Below are positions 16,211 through 24,816 of a DNA stretch of 64,000 nucleotides, in pieces. The position numbers and the translations under genes were made by a program. The first letter of the stretch is position 1, and each line of letters starts with the position of its first letter. The stretch comes from Lentzea alba (GTDB lineage: Bacteria > Actinomycetota > Actinomycetes > Mycobacteriales > Pseudonocardiaceae): positions 310,001 to 374,000 of the forward strand of contig NZ_JAAMPJ010000003.1 in the NCBI RefSeq assembly GCF_011067745.1, given 5' to 3'. The notes beneath the pieces are model-generated. The model searched no databases and had not been told where the DNA came from. It saw nothing but the letters and a program-made list of their open reading frames with translations.

Positions 16211-18550
16211 TCAGTGCCTGCGCGGCTCCCGGCCGGACGGCGACTTCGGCCGTTCGAGCTCGGGAGCCTTCGGGATGGGCATGGTCACGGGCTGGTCCAC
16301 CGTGATCGTGATCGGCTCGCCGTGGTGCTTCGTCCTGAGCTCGGTACCGTCCACGATCCGGTAGGTGGCCTCGGTCTCGCACACGTCGATCGCGATTCTC
16401 GTGCCCTGGAACGCCATCCGGAACGAGAACCGGGTCAGCGCGGCCGGCAGCCGTGGCGCGAAGGTCAGTTCGCCGCCGTGGTCGCGCATGCCGCCGAACC
16501 CGGCGACGAGCGCCATCCACGCTCCCGCGAGCGACGCCATGTGCAGGCCGTTGTCCACGTTGCTGTGCAGGTCGTGCAGGTCGGTGTAGACGGCCTCGAT
16601 CAGGTAGTCGAACGCGAGGTCCAGGTGTCCGACCTCGGCCGCCAGCACCGCCTGCGTGCCCGCCGACAACGACGAGTCACGCACGGTCCGCGCCTCGTAG
16701 TAGGCGAAGTTGCGGGCCTTCTCCTCCGGCGTGAACACGTCACCGCGCACGTGCATCGCGAGCACGAGGTCCGCCTGCTTGATGACCTGACGGCGATACA
16801 GGTCGAAGTACGGGAAGTGCAGCAGCAGCGGGTACTTCTCCTCCGGTGTGTTCTCGAAGTCCCACTCCGCGTGCTTGGTGAAGTTGTCCGCCTGCGGATG
16901 CACCTGCAGCATCTCGTCGTACGGGATCGCCATCTCGTCGGCGGCCCTGCGCCACGTCGCGATCTCTTCCGCTGAAGCGTTCGCCTTGTCCGGGTGCCGT
17001 TCCGCGGCGTCGGCGGCGGCGCGCAGGTTCTGCTGGGCGATCAGGTTGGTGTAGACGTTGTTGTCCACGATCGCCGAGTACTCGTCCGGGCCGGTGACGC
17101 CGTCGATGCGGAACCCGTCGTGCCGGTCGTGGTGGCCGAGCGAGGCCCACAACCGTGCGGTCTCCACGAGGATCTCGGTGGCCTCGTCACGGTCGAAGCA
17201 CTCGTCGTTGGTGGCGTTGAGGTACTGCTGGGTGGCGTAGGCGACGTCGCCCGAGACGTGGAACGCGGCCGTGCCCGCCGGCCAGTACGCACTGCATTCG
17301 GCGCCGTTGATCGAACGCCACGGGAACGCGGCACCCTTGAGCCCCAGCACCTTCGCGCGGTCGCGGGCTTTGTCCAATGTGGAGTGACGCCACCGCAGCG
17401 CGTCGCGGGCCGCGTCCGGCAGCGTGTAGGTGAGCACCGGCAGCACGAACATCTCGGTGTCCCAGAACGCGTGCCCGTCGTAACCGGGGCCGGTGAGACC
17501 TTTGCCGGGAATGGCCCGGGTCTCGCCGCGGGCCCCGGCCTGCAGGATGTGGAACAGGGCGAACCTGATCGCCTGCTGCAGCTCGTCGTCGCCCTCGATC
17601 TCGATGTCGGCGACCTGCCAGAAGTCGTCGAGGAAGTCCCGCTGCTCCTGGAGCAGCCCCTCCCAGCCGGTCTGGCAGGCACCGGCGAGCGCGGCCTCGA
17701 CCTGGGCGCGAAGTGCTGGGGTGGAACGCTTTCCGGACCAGCCGTAGCCGAGGTACTTGGTGAGCTTGAGGCAGCTGCCCGCCCGGACGTCGACGGCCGC
17801 GGTGAACCGGGCCAGGTCGGCCTCGGCGCGGATCTCCGTGCGGAGGTCGTTGTACCGGTCGTGTTCGGGGCCGACGACCTCGATCTCGTGGTCCATCGCG
17901 GCGGCCATGCGCAGACCGGACGCCTTGGTGTGGTGGCACAGCACGGCCCGCGACTTCTCCGCCATCATGAACTCGTTGACCAGCGGGGCGTCCAGTGCCG
18001 CGGCGACGCGGGGATCGTTGGTGCGGTGGACGGTCGGCTCGTTCGCGAGCAGGTCGGACTGGACGACGAGCTGCAGGTCGTCCATTGGCTCGACCTCGTA
18101 GCGGATGGCGGCGACCGCGCGTTGGGTGAACGACACCAGCCGCTCGCTGCGGACGATCACGCGACGGCCGGTCGGCGACTCCCAGACCGTGCGGCGGCGC
18201 AACGTGCCGGAGCGGAAGTCGAGCGTTCGTTCGTGCTCGATCGCGTTGCCGTAGCGCATGTCCAGCGGCTCGTCCTCGACCAGCAACCGGATGATCTTGC
18301 CGTCGGTGACGTTGACGACGGTCTGACCGGCCTCGGGATAGCCGTAGCCCGCCTCCCCGTACGGCAGCTGGTGCTGTTCGTAGAACCCGTTGAGGTACGT
18401 GCCCGGCAGGCCGCGCGGTTCGCCCTCGTCGAGCGTGCCGCGGAACCCGATGTGGCCGTTGGACAGGGCGAACGTCGACTCGGTCCGGTGCAGCTGGTCC
18501 ACCGCGAGGCCCTGCCAGCGCAGCTGCCACGGTTCGATCGTGTAGCTCAT
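16211..18550 (-). CDS. GH65 glycoside phosphorylase (maltose/trehalose/kojibiose type)
   Basis: 779 residues with complete GH65 architecture: N-terminal beta-sandwich from residue 1, (alpha/alpha)6 barrel from about 300, and a short C-terminal beta sheet from about 690. GHAFWDTEMF and GVTGPDEYSAIVDNNVYTN are the signature motifs; Glu-490 is the general acid. It phosphorolyses an alpha-glucosidic disaccharide to beta-glucose-1-phosphate and glucose. It overlaps the stop of the beta-phosphoglucomutase gene (ATGA), which handles its product. Which disaccharide is used cannot be read from the sequence. Confidence 0.93.
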   Translation of the reverse strand: MSYTIEPWQLRWQGLAVDQLHRTESTFALSNGHIGFRGTLDEGEPRGLPGTYLNGFYEQHQLPYGEAGYGYPEAGQTVVNVTDGKIIRLLVEDEPLDMRYGNAIEHERTLDFRSGTLRRRTVWESPTGRRVIVRSERLVSFTQRAVAAIRYEVEPMDDLQLVVQSDLLANEPTVHRTNDPRVAAALDAPLVNEFMMAEKSRAVLCHHTKASGLRMAAAMDHEIEVVGPEHDRYNDLRTEIRAEADLARFTAAVDVRAGSCLKLTKYLGYGWSGKRSTPALRAQVEAALAGACQTGWEGLLQEQRDFLDDFWQVADIEIEGDDELQQAIRFALFHILQAGARGETRAIPGKGLTGPGYDGHAFWDTEMFVLPVLTYTLPDAARDALRWRHSTLDKARDRAKVLGLKGAAFPWRSINGAECSAYWPAGTAAFHVSGDVAYATQQYLNATNDECFDRDEATEILVETARLWASLGHHDRHDGFRIDGVTGPDEYSAIVDNNVYTNLIAQQNLRAAADAAERHPDKANASAEEIATWRRAADEMAIPYDEMLQVHPQADNFTKHAEWDFENTPEEKYPLLLHFPYFDLYRRQVIKQADLVLAMHVRGDVFTPEEKARNFAYYEARTVRDSSLSAGTQAVLAAEVGHLDLAFDYLIEAVYTDLHDLHSNVDNGLHMASLAGAWMALVAGFGGMRDHGGELTFAPRLPAALTRFSFRMAFQGTRIAIDVCETEATYRIVDGTELRTKHHGEPITITVDQPVTMPIPKAPELERPKSPSGREPRRH

Positions 18551-19224
18551 GACAGGAGCTCGTCGAGCTCGTTCACGACCACGTCGGCGCCATTGGTCTT
18601 GAGCGCTTCCGCCTGGTGGCCGCGATCCACCCCGACGACGAACCCGAAACCGCCGTCGTGGCCCGCTTTGACGCCCGCGAGCGCGTCCTCGTAGACCGCG
18701 GCGTGCTCCGGTGGCGTCTTGAGCCTTCTGGCGCCTTCCACGAACGAGTCCGGCGCCGGTTTGCCGTGCAGGTTCGACGCGGTGATGACGTTGCCGTCCA
18801 CCAGTGCGTCGACGTAGTCCAGCAGGTTGCCCGCGCGCAGCACGCGCATGGCGTTGGCCGACGACGTGACGACGCCGATCGGCACGCCGGCCGCGCGGGC
18901 GGCCTGGAGGTAGCGGACGGAACCGGGGTAGGGCGTGATGCCCTCCTCGTCGATGATCTGGTTGACCAGGTCGTTCTTCTGGTCGCCGATGCGGCGGATC
19001 TCGTCCTCCGGCGGCGTGAGACCGCGTGAGGTGAGGAAGCTGCGCACGCCGTCGTAGCGCGGTTTGCCGTCCACGTAAGCGAGATAGTCCTGCTCGCTGA
19101 ACGGCTGACCCATGCTCTCGAACGTCTGCTTCCACGCCTTGCGGTGCAGGACCGCGGTGCTGGTGAGCACACCGTCGAGGTCGAACAGCAACGCCGTGAT
19201 CTTCTCCGGGATGCCGAGGCTCAT
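18547..19224 (-). CDS. Beta-phosphoglucomutase (HAD family)
   Basis: 225 residues from ATG 19224 (MSLGIPEKI). HAD motif I FDLDGVLTST has nucleophile Asp-15 and acid/base Asp-17. VVTSSANAMRVL is motif II, LHGKPAPDSF the lysine motif and YEDALAGVKAG motif IV. It converts beta-glucose-1-phosphate to glucose-6-phosphate via the 1,6-bisphosphate. Direct coupling with GH65 makes a complete disaccharide-to-glycolysis route without ATP cost for one glucose. Confidence 0.93.
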   Translation of the reverse strand: MSLGIPEKITALLFDLDGVLTSTAVLHRKAWKQTFESMGQPFSEQDYLAYVDGKPRYDGVRSFLTSRGLTPPEDEIRRIGDQKNDLVNQIIDEEGITPYPGSVRYLQAARAAGVPIGVVTSSANAMRVLRAGNLLDYVDALVDGNVITASNLHGKPAPDSFVEGARRLKTPPEHAAVYEDALAGVKAGHDGGFGFVVGVDRGHQAEALKTNGADVVVNELDELLS

Positions 19225-19231
19225 GGTTCGA

Positions 19232-19450
19232 TCATGCACCCGTCTCGCCGACATCGCTGCGTTCTTCTTTGAGGCGTTCGTCCAGCGGCCGCGGGTGGGC
19301 CTGCTCGTACTCGGTCATCCCGTACTTGTCGGACTCCGCCCAGCCTTCCTCCGGCTCGGTCTCCAGCGGGTCGTGCTTGATGTTGTCCTCGTCGAGGGCC
19401 TCGAAGCTGTCGGTGTCCTCGGGGATGTACGCGCCACGTTCTTCGCTCAT
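19232..19450 (-). CDS. Small acidic protein, DUF5709-like
   Basis: 72 residues, highly charged and acidic, with ALDEDNIKHDPLETEPEEGW and a C-terminal RPLDERLKEE that resembles the DUF5709 ending. No signal peptide or membrane segment. It lies seven bases upstream of the phosphoglucomutase start on the same strand, so it may be the first gene of that operon. Function unknown. Confidence 0.65.
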   Translation of the reverse strand: MSEERGAYIPEDTDSFEALDEDNIKHDPLETEPEEGWAESDKYGMTEYEQAHPRPLDERLKEERSDVGETGA

Positions 19451-19475
19451 GCCCGTGGCAATACCCAGTTCGGTC

Positions 19476-20177
19476 CTATCCGATGCTTTGGCCGACGAGC
19501 GAGCCGATGGCGTAGGTGACTCCCATGGCGATCAGTCCGCCCGCGACGTTGCGGACGATCGCGCGCCGTTTGCCCGCGCCGCTGAGCCTCGCGCTGATGA
19601 AGCCGGTCAGGGCGAGGGTGAGGACGGCGGCAAGGACTGTGACGGGTACGCGGAGGCTGGTCGGGGTCAGCACGATCGCGGCGAGGGGGAGCAGAGCGCC
19701 GATGGTGAACGAGAGGAAGCTCGCGATCGCGGCGCCCCACGGGTTGGTGAGCTCGTCCGGGTCGATGTGCAGCTCGGCGTCGGCGTGCGCGGCCAGGGCG
19801 TCGTGCTCGGTGAGCTGTCTGGCGACCTGTTCGGCGGTGTCCGCGTCGAGGCCTTTGTTCTCGTAGATCTCGGTGAGCTCCTCGAGCTCCTCCTCGGGCG
19901 TGTCCTTCAGCTCCTGGCGTTCCTTGGCGAGGAGAGCGCGTTCGGCGTCGCGCTGGCTGCTGACCGAGACGTACTCGCCGCTGGCCATGGACATCGCGCC
20001 CGCGAACAGGCCGGCGAGGCCCGCCACGAGGATCTGAGCCTTGTCGGTGGTGGCACCGGCGACGCCCACCACGAGGCTGGCGGTCGAGACGATGCCGTCG
20101 TTCGCGCCCAGAACGCCCGCGCGCAGCCAGTTCATCCGATCGCCGGTGACCTCGTCGTGGGGCTCGTGGTGGTCCAT
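19476..20177 (-). CDS. VIT1/CCC1-family Fe/Mn transporter
   Basis: 233 residues. The N-terminal region has two helices containing [19 protein letters not shown] and [19 protein letters not shown], the VIT family signatures. A cytoplasmic acidic helical domain (about 85-145, rich in Glu) corresponds to the metal-binding insert, and three helices follow. Family members move Fe2+ or Mn2+ out of the cytosol by proton antiport. A possible iron box (20184-20193) precedes it in the 23-bp gap to the divergent dehydrogenase. Confidence 0.9.
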   Translation of the reverse strand: MDHHEPHDEVTGDRMNWLRAGVLGANDGIVSTASLVVGVAGATTDKAQILVAGLAGLFAGAMSMASGEYVSVSSQRDAERALLAKERQELKDTPEEELEELTEIYENKGLDADTAEQVARQLTEHDALAAHADAELHIDPDELTNPWGAAIASFLSFTIGALLPLAAIVLTPTSLRVPVTVLAAVLTLALTGFISARLSGAGKRRAIVRNVAGGLIAMGVTYAIGSLVGQSIG

Positions 20178-20183
20178 TTCCGC

Positions 20184-20193
20184 AGGCTAACCT
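20184..20193. promoter_or_regulatory. Possible partial IdeR box in a 23-bp divergent gap
   Basis: AGGCTAACCT matches the centre and one arm of the IdeR/DtxR consensus TTAGGTTAGSCTAACCTAA, about 12 of 19 overall. TAACCT at 20188-20193, seven bases before GTG 20201, also fits a leaderless -10 element. An iron link suits the VIT transporter, but the match is incomplete. Confidence 0.3.
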
Positions 20194-20200
20194 GGGGATC

Positions 20201-21160
20201 GTGCTTTCGTGGCAGACCACGCCGCTGAGGTTGTCCGACGTGCCGGTGGCGTCACCCGCGCCGGGGGAGCTGCTGGTGCGGGTGCTCGCCTGCGGGGTGT
20301 GCCGGACGGATCTGCACGTCGTGGACGGGGATCTGCCCGTGCACCGCTTGTCGGTCGTGCCGGGGCATCAGGTCGTGGGTGAGGTCGTGGTCGCCGCTCC
20401 CGGGTTCGTCGTCGGGGAACGGGTCGGGATCGCCTGGTTGCGGCACACGTGCGGAGCCTGCCGGTTCTGTTTGCGCGGTGCGGAGAACCTTTGTCCGGCG
20501 TCGCTCTACACCGGGTGGGACGCTGACGGCGGTTACGCGTCTTATGCCGTTGTTCCTGCTGCTTACGCTTTGAGGCTGCCTTCCGGGTATTCGTCCGAAG
20601 CGTTGGCGCCGTTGTTGTGCGCGGGGATCATCGGCTATCGGGCGTTGAAGCTCGCCTCGGTGCCTGACGGTGGGCGGCTCGGCATTTACGGATTCGGCGG
20701 GTCCGCGCATTTGGCAGCGCAGGTCGCCGTTGCCCGCGGGTACGAGGTGCACGTCGTCACCCGGTCTTCGTCGGCGCGCGCGTTGGCCATGTCCTTGGGG
20801 GCGGCCTCGGTTTCGGCTGACGCGCCGCCGGTGCCGGTGGACTCGGCGGTGCTGTTCGCGCCGGTCGGGACGTTGGTGCCGCCCGCGTTGGAGGCGCTGG
20901 ACCGGGGCGGCACGCTGGCGATCGCCGGGATCCACCTGTCCGACGTGCCCGTCCTGAACTACTCGCGGCACCTCTTCCAGGAGCGGGTGGTCCGGTCGGT
21001 CACGGCGAACACGCGGGCCGACGCCGCCGAGTTCCTGTCGTTCTGCGCCTCGCACCGGCTGTCGGTCGCCGTCCAGCCGTACCCGCTCGCCTCGGCGAAC
21101 CTGGCCCTGGCGGACCTCCGCGCGGGCCGCGTGACCGGTGCGGCAGTGCTCGTGGCGTGA
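20201..21160 (+). CDS. Zinc-dependent alcohol dehydrogenase
   Basis: 319 residues with all medium-chain dehydrogenase zinc ligands: Cys in [10 protein letters not shown], His in PGHQVVGEV (His-Gln instead of His-Glu), the structural Cys set in [15 protein letters not shown], and Cys in [12 protein letters not shown] as third catalytic ligand. The coenzyme motif is IYGFGGSAH. It resembles the AdhA-like family of aldehyde/alcohol dehydrogenases. GTG 20201 appears leaderless. It is divergent from the VIT gene. Confidence 0.88.
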   Translation: MLSWQTTPLRLSDVPVASPAPGELLVRVLACGVCRTDLHVVDGDLPVHRLSVVPGHQVVGEVVVAAPGFVVGERVGIAWLRHTCGACRFCLRGAENLCPASLYTGWDADGGYASYAVVPAAYALRLPSGYSSEALAPLLCAGIIGYRALKLASVPDGGRLGIYGFGGSAHLAAQVAVARGYEVHVVTRSSSARALAMSLGAASVSADAPPVPVDSAVLFAPVGTLVPPALEALDRGGTLAIAGIHLSDVPVLNYSRHLFQERVVRSVTANTRADAAEFLSFCASHRLSVAVQPYPLASANLALADLRAGRVTGAAVLVA

Positions 21161-21218
21161 TGTTTTGCCTGCTCAGAGGGCAAGTGTTCAGTTTTTGTCA
21201 GACCTCCGTGGCACCATG

Positions 21219-21234
21219 TCGAACAGGTGTTCGT
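21219..21234. promoter_or_regulatory. LexA/SOS box
   Basis: TCGAAC-AGGT-GTTCGT matches the actinobacterial LexA site TCGAAC-N4-GTTCGA at 11 of 12 defined positions. It lies 27 bp upstream of ATG 21261, where a repressor would block the promoter of the unknown gene there. Confidence 0.65.
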
Positions 21235-21260
21235 GTGCGTGCTATAGGAGGTAGGTCCAG

Positions 21261-21905
21261 ATGCAGATCGATCCCAGTCGCTGGCCGGGCCGCGTGGTGC
21301 CTTCCACCGACGCCGACGTGGACATCGCCGTCGAGTCGCTGTGCACGCGCGCCTCGTGGCCGGACGCCGACCGTCGCTGGGTGCGCCGCCTGCTCGAACC
21401 GTGGTTCAAGGCTGGTTGGAGCGTCGACGCGCTGCTGGTGGCCGTCGACACCCGCCCGGACGGCACGCGTCAGGGCCGCCCGCGCTCACGTGCCCAGGTG
21501 GCGCACGAGTTCCTGCGCGCACGGCTGATGGTGTGGACCGCGGACGGCGCGCGCCTCGCCCGCCCGCCGTTAGCCGGCATGTCGCTGGGCGAGTGGTTCC
21601 GCGTGAACCGCCGCAACGCCGCCCTGCACGCCCCGCGCTCCCGCAGCGCGCTGACCACGGAAGGCGAACGCGCGCGGGCGGAGTCGCGCGCCCTGGCCCA
21701 CCGCCGCGACCCGGTGGAGCGCAGCCGCGAGAAGGGCCGCCGCCGGCAGGAGGTGCTGGACAGCCTGCTGGTGCCGGGACAGGAGGCGCCGTCGTTCGCC
21801 GACTCGTGGCGGCTGGTGGCCGAACTGGTCCCGGTGCAGCGGGTGTGCTCGCAGTGCGGTCACGTGCGGAGCGAGGTGTCGCGCCCGGCGCACCGGGTGG
21901 CGTGA
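21261..21905 (+). CDS. Unknown protein, likely SOS-controlled, C-terminal CxxC
   Basis: 214 residues, not recognised with confidence. It is basic and Arg-rich in the middle (RNAALHAPRSRSALTTEGER). An N-terminal helical part has RRWVRRLLEPWFKAGWSVDA and VDTRPDGTRQGRPRS, like helical DNA- or plasmid-associated proteins. The C-terminus ends with a small CSQCGHVR zinc-knuckle-like motif. The start is fixed by AGGAGG at 21246-21251. The LexA box upstream suggests DNA-damage induction. A degenerate copy of its last 27 codons follows at 21981-22062. Confidence 0.7.
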   Translation: MQIDPSRWPGRVVPSTDADVDIAVESLCTRASWPDADRRWVRRLLEPWFKAGWSVDALLVAVDTRPDGTRQGRPRSRAQVAHEFLRARLMVWTADGARLARPPLAGMSLGEWFRVNRRNAALHAPRSRSALTTEGERARAESRALAHRRDPVERSREKGRRRQEVLDSLLVPGQEAPSFADSWRLVAELVPVQRVCSQCGHVRSEVSRPAHRVA

Positions 21906-22062
21906 CCACCTGCTCCTGGTTCTGGTGGCCTCTGCGAGGACTCTGCCGGCCCTCATGTCTGCGAGCGGCGCCGGCGAGGGTTCGCCGACTCGTGGTGGCT
22001 GGTGGCCGAGCTGGCCCTGGTATGGCGGGTGTGCGCGGCGTGCGGTCGCGTGCGCAGCGAAC
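21795..22062 (+). repeat. Direct duplication of the gene tail (21795-21876 and 21981-22062)
   Basis: The two segments are about 85 percent identical by eye over 80 bp, offset by 186 bp (62 codons), and keep the same reading frame and the CxxC motif (CSQC versus CAAC). The second copy is beyond the stop at 21903-21905 and has no start of its own. It looks like a remnant of a tandem paralogue or of a longer gene end. Confidence 0.8.
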
Positions 22063-22169
22063 GTGCTGGTCAGAGCGTTATTTGTCGGCGACTTCGGTGA
22101 ACGGTGGTTGAAGCCGGCGCGGGCAGGGAACACCGAACGAGTTTCTTGTTTCCTGCTGAAGGGGCCGAC

Positions 22170-22499
22170 ATGCTCGAAGTGACGCCGATGGCTGCCGAGG
22201 TCATCAACGAGCTGACGTCACAGTCCGAGGGCACCACGGACGACGTCGGCCTGCGTTTCGCCGTGGCCGCCGACCACAACAGCCAGGCCGCCCTGGAGCT
22301 GTCGCTGGCCGAAGCCGTCGACGGCGACGAGGTGGTGGCGGCGCCCGCGGGTGCCAAGGTCATCATGGAGCCGGCCGCGGCCCAGTACCTGGAGGACAAG
22401 GTCCTCGACGTGCGTCAGGACGCCGAGGGCAACCCGGCGTTCGCCATCGCTCGCCAGGAGCAGGAGGGTGACCCCAGCCAGAACGGCCAGGTCACCTGA
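22170..22499 (+). CDS. HesB/IscA-like protein without the cluster cysteines
   Basis: 109 residues. The pattern MLEVTPMAAEVINELTSQ, VGLRFAVAAD, GDEVVAAPAGAKVIMEP and AAQYLEDKVLDV follows the HesB/IscA fold and length. The three conserved Cys that bind the Fe-S cluster are all absent: the protein has no Cys at all. This is a known actinobacterial branch, and an A-type carrier role cannot be assumed. A strong terminator follows at 22526. Confidence 0.75.
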   Translation: MLEVTPMAAEVINELTSQSEGTTDDVGLRFAVAADHNSQAALELSLAEAVDGDEVVAAPAGAKVIMEPAAAQYLEDKVLDVRQDAEGNPAFAIARQEQEGDPSQNGQVT

Positions 22500-22525
22500 C
22501 TCAGCGCTCCCTGCGGGGCGCGAAA

Positions 22526-22561
22526 CGGGCCGGACCCCACAACGGTGTGGGATCCGGCCCG
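22526..22561. terminator. Bidirectional terminator hairpin
   Basis: 16-bp stem with one mismatch, CGGGCCGGACCCCACA (22526-22541) against TGTGGGATCCGGCCCG (22546-22561), loop ACGG, followed by TTCT. It sits between the convergent HesB-like gene and the NlpC/P60 gene and can end transcription both ways. Confidence 0.8.
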
Positions 22562-22601
22562 TTCTGCGAAACCTTGCGAAAAGCGTTCTGCGAAGAGCTC
22601 G

Positions 22602-23588
22602 TCAGCCCTCGATGCGCCGCACGACGCTGATCGGGCCGATCGACTGGATGTCGGCGATCTTCACCGGCACCCCCTCGGTCGACGCGTGCACCGCGCGGAT
22701 GCCGTCCACCGCCATGGCCACGTGGGACTGGCTGGAGTAGTAGACGATGATGTCGCCGGCCTTGATCTCACTGACGCTGACCTGGCGACCGGCGGCCGCC
22801 TGGGCGTAGCTGGTGCGGCCGATGGAGACGCCCGCGTAGGCGTACGCCTTCTGGATCAGCGACGAGCAGTCCCACGTGTCCGGGCCGTTGGAGCCGTAGA
22901 CGTAGTCCTTGCCGCGCTGCGCCAGAGCGAACTCGAGCGCCTTGCCCGCGGTGCCCGCCGGCACCGAGATGTTCGACATGTCGCCGGAGTTCGCCAGCTG
23001 CTTGCGGACGGACGCGCTCAGCGAGTTGTACTGCGCCTTCGCGTCGGCGAGCTGCTTGTCGAGTTCGGCCTTCTTGGCATCGATCTCGGCGAGCAGCTTC
23101 TTGGACACCTCGGTGGCCTCGTTGGCCGTCTTCGTCGCGTTGTCCGCGGCGTTGACCGCGTCCTGCAGCTTCTGCAGGGCCTCCGCGTTGTCCGCCGCCA
23201 GGATGTTGATGGCCGACATGCGGTTGAGGAAGTCCTGCTGCGAGTCGCTCACGAGCAGCGCCGAGATCTGGCTGAAGCGCGCGCCGGAGTTGGTGGCCTC
23301 GGTGAGGAGGTCGACCTGACCGCGGAGGGACTCCTCGGCCTTCTGGGCGACGGCGAGGTCGCCCTTGGCCTTGTCCAGTTCGCCCTGCTTGGCCGCGAGG
23401 TCGCCCTGGGCCTTCAGGTGGTCCTGGTTGAGCTTGGAAGCCTGCTCGGACAGCTCGTTGTACTTCTTGAGCGCGTCCGCGGCAGAAGGCTGTGCGGTGG
23501 CCGGTGCCGTGGGGAGTGCTGCCGCGACGACCGCTGCCGTCGCCACGAGTGCTCCACGCACGGTGCGGCGTGAGGGTTGCGACACCAC
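22602..23588 (-). CDS. Secreted NlpC/P60 peptidoglycan endopeptidase
   Basis: About 328 residues from GTG 23588, nine bases after AGGAGG (GTG 23585 also possible). A signal peptide ends near PATAQPS. Residues 40-210 form a long coiled coil rich in Ala, Lys and Glu (ADALKKYNELSEQASKLNQD), similar to RipA-type hydrolases, which autoinhibits or positions the enzyme. The C-terminal NlpC/P60 domain has catalytic Cys in TWDCSSLIQKAY, His in SQSHVAMAV and the third polar residue in AVHAST. It cuts stem peptides in the wall during growth or division. Paralogue of the next gene. Confidence 0.93.
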   Translation of the reverse strand: MVSQPSRRTVRGALVATAAVVAAALPTAPATAQPSAADALKKYNELSEQASKLNQDHLKAQGDLAAKQGELDKAKGDLAVAQKAEESLRGQVDLLTEATNSGARFSQISALLVSDSQQDFLNRMSAINILAADNAEALQKLQDAVNAADNATKTANEATEVSKKLLAEIDAKKAELDKQLADAKAQYNSLSASVRKQLANSGDMSNISVPAGTAGKALEFALAQRGKDYVYGSNGPDTWDCSSLIQKAYAYAGVSIGRTSYAQAAAGRQVSVSEIKAGDIIVYYSSQSHVAMAVDGIRAVHASTEGVPVKIADIQSIGPISVVRRIEG

Positions 23589-23810
23589 GTCGCGGGTCCT
23601 CCTTTGTCCTGGCAGCCGCCCCGCGAGAACTACTGCGCGTGAGGCGGCAACCTTGGCGTGTGCCCCGAGTGGGTTAACTGCTGGGCCGAAGGTCTCGGAC
23701 AGGTTACGGAACGACCTTGTGTTCGTCCACCGCCGGGTCCTCAACAGTTCACCGATCAGCACGCTCTCACAGACGCCTACATCGGTTTATCGCGGGGTGG
23801 GAGACAAGCG
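23589..23810 (-). promoter_or_regulatory. Structured 5-prime leader of NlpC/P60 gene 1
   Basis: This 222-bp gap holds no gene. Near the start codon a nested hairpin (23615-23648) pairs GCCGCC with GGCGGC and CGCG with CGCG, just upstream of AGGAGG. Further up the minus strand reads GTTAACCCACTCGGGG, weakly like the ACCCA..TTGGGG core of ydaO/yuaA (cyclic di-AMP) riboswitches, which often precede actinobacterial wall hydrolases. Assignment as a riboswitch is tentative. Confidence 0.35.
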
Positions 23811-24779
23811 TCACCCGACAACCCGGCGAATCACCGAAATGGGTCCGATCGAGTCGATGTTGGCGACTTTCACCGGCACGCCTTCAGTGGACGCGTGCAC
23901 CGCACGGGTGCCGTCGACGGCCATGGCCACATGCGACTGTCCCGAGTAGTAAATGATCAGGTCACCCGGTGCGACCTCGCCGCGACCGACCCCTCGGCCG
24001 ACCTTCGCCTGGTCGTAGGTGACGCGGGGGATGGACACCCCGGCCGCCCGGTAGGCGGCCTGCATCAACGACGAGCAGTCCCACGAGCCGGGGCCGTTCG
24101 AGCCGAACACGTACGGCTTGCCCTGCTCGCCCAGCGCGAAGTTCAGCGCCACCCCGGCCGCGCCCGCCGGCACCGGCGCGGAGACCTTGGGGCCGGTGGC
24201 GGCCAAGGTCTTCTGCTGCGGCGCGGTCAGCGACTGGTACTTGGTGCGCGCGGCCGTCACCTGCTGGTCCATGGCGACCTTGCGGGTGGAGACGTCCGTC
24301 GCGAACTTCTCCGCCAGCGACGCGGCGGTGGTGGCGTCGGTGCGGGCCTTCTGCGCCGCGGTCAGCGTGGCGTTCATGCGTTCCACCGCGGCGTTCTGGT
24401 CGCTGGCGATGATGTTCATCGCCTGCATCCGTTCCAGGAAGTCCTGCTGGGAGGTCGACGTCAGGAACGCCGACAGGTTGGTGAGCCGGGCGCCCTCGAA
24501 CGACGCCGTGGTCAGCAGGTCGACCTGGCCGCGGTACTGCTCGGACTCGGCCAGCGCCTTCTTCTCCGCCTCGGTGGCGGCGACCACGACGGCGTTCGCC
24601 CTGGACAGGTCGCTCTGGGCCTTGAGGTGGTCCTGGCTGAGCTTCTCGGCTTCCCGCGTCAGGTCGGTGTAGGTCTTCAGCGCGTCGTCGGCGGGCTGGG
24701 CGTGCGCCGAGGGCATCGACACCACCGTCGCGGCGATCACGGCAGCCAGGGCGGTGGTCCTTGCAGCGCGGCCGGGCAC
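23811..24779 (-). CDS. Secreted NlpC/P60 peptidoglycan endopeptidase (paralogue)
   Basis: 322 residues from GTG 24779 (MPGRAARTTALAA), signal peptide ending near SAHAQPA. The same plan as its downstream neighbour: coiled coil (DLTREAEKLSQDHLKAQSDL onward to about residue 200) and NlpC/P60 domain with catalytic Cys in SWDCSSLMQAAY, His in GQSHVAMAVDG and AVHAST. The tandem pair is clearly duplicated. Its ribosome site AGGAGG is only four bases from the GTG and lies in a perfect hairpin (24784-24816). Confidence 0.92.
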   Translation of the reverse strand: MPGRAARTTALAAVIAATVVSMPSAHAQPADDALKTYTDLTREAEKLSQDHLKAQSDLSRANAVVVAATEAEKKALAESEQYRGQVDLLTTASFEGARLTNLSAFLTSTSQQDFLERMQAMNIIASDQNAAVERMNATLTAAQKARTDATTAASLAEKFATDVSTRKVAMDQQVTAARTKYQSLTAPQQKTLAATGPKVSAPVPAGAAGVALNFALGEQGKPYVFGSNGPGSWDCSSLMQAAYRAAGVSIPRVTYDQAKVGRGVGRGEVAPGDLIIYYSGQSHVAMAVDGTRAVHASTEGVPVKVANIDSIGPISVIRRVVG

Positions 24780-24783
24780 GCGG

Positions 24784-24816
24784 CCTCCTCAGAGTCGGAA
24801 ACAACTTCTGAGGAGG
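24784..24816 (-). promoter_or_regulatory. Hairpin sequestering the ribosome site of NlpC/P60 gene 2
   Basis: Perfect 10-bp inverted repeat: on the minus strand CCTCCTCAGA, 13-nt loop, TCTGAGGAGG. The second arm carries the AGGAGG ribosome site. The paired arm is an exact anti-ribosome-site, so translation should depend on opening this stem. Upstream on the transcript GGGTGATTCAT and CAGCTGAACC recall pieces of the ydaO riboswitch, weakly. Confidence 0.55.

Noticed and set aside
16994-18694. 566-codon plus-strand frame opposite GH65
   Set aside because: Antisense to a complete GH65 gene with catalytic residues; Val/Arg-rich shadow.
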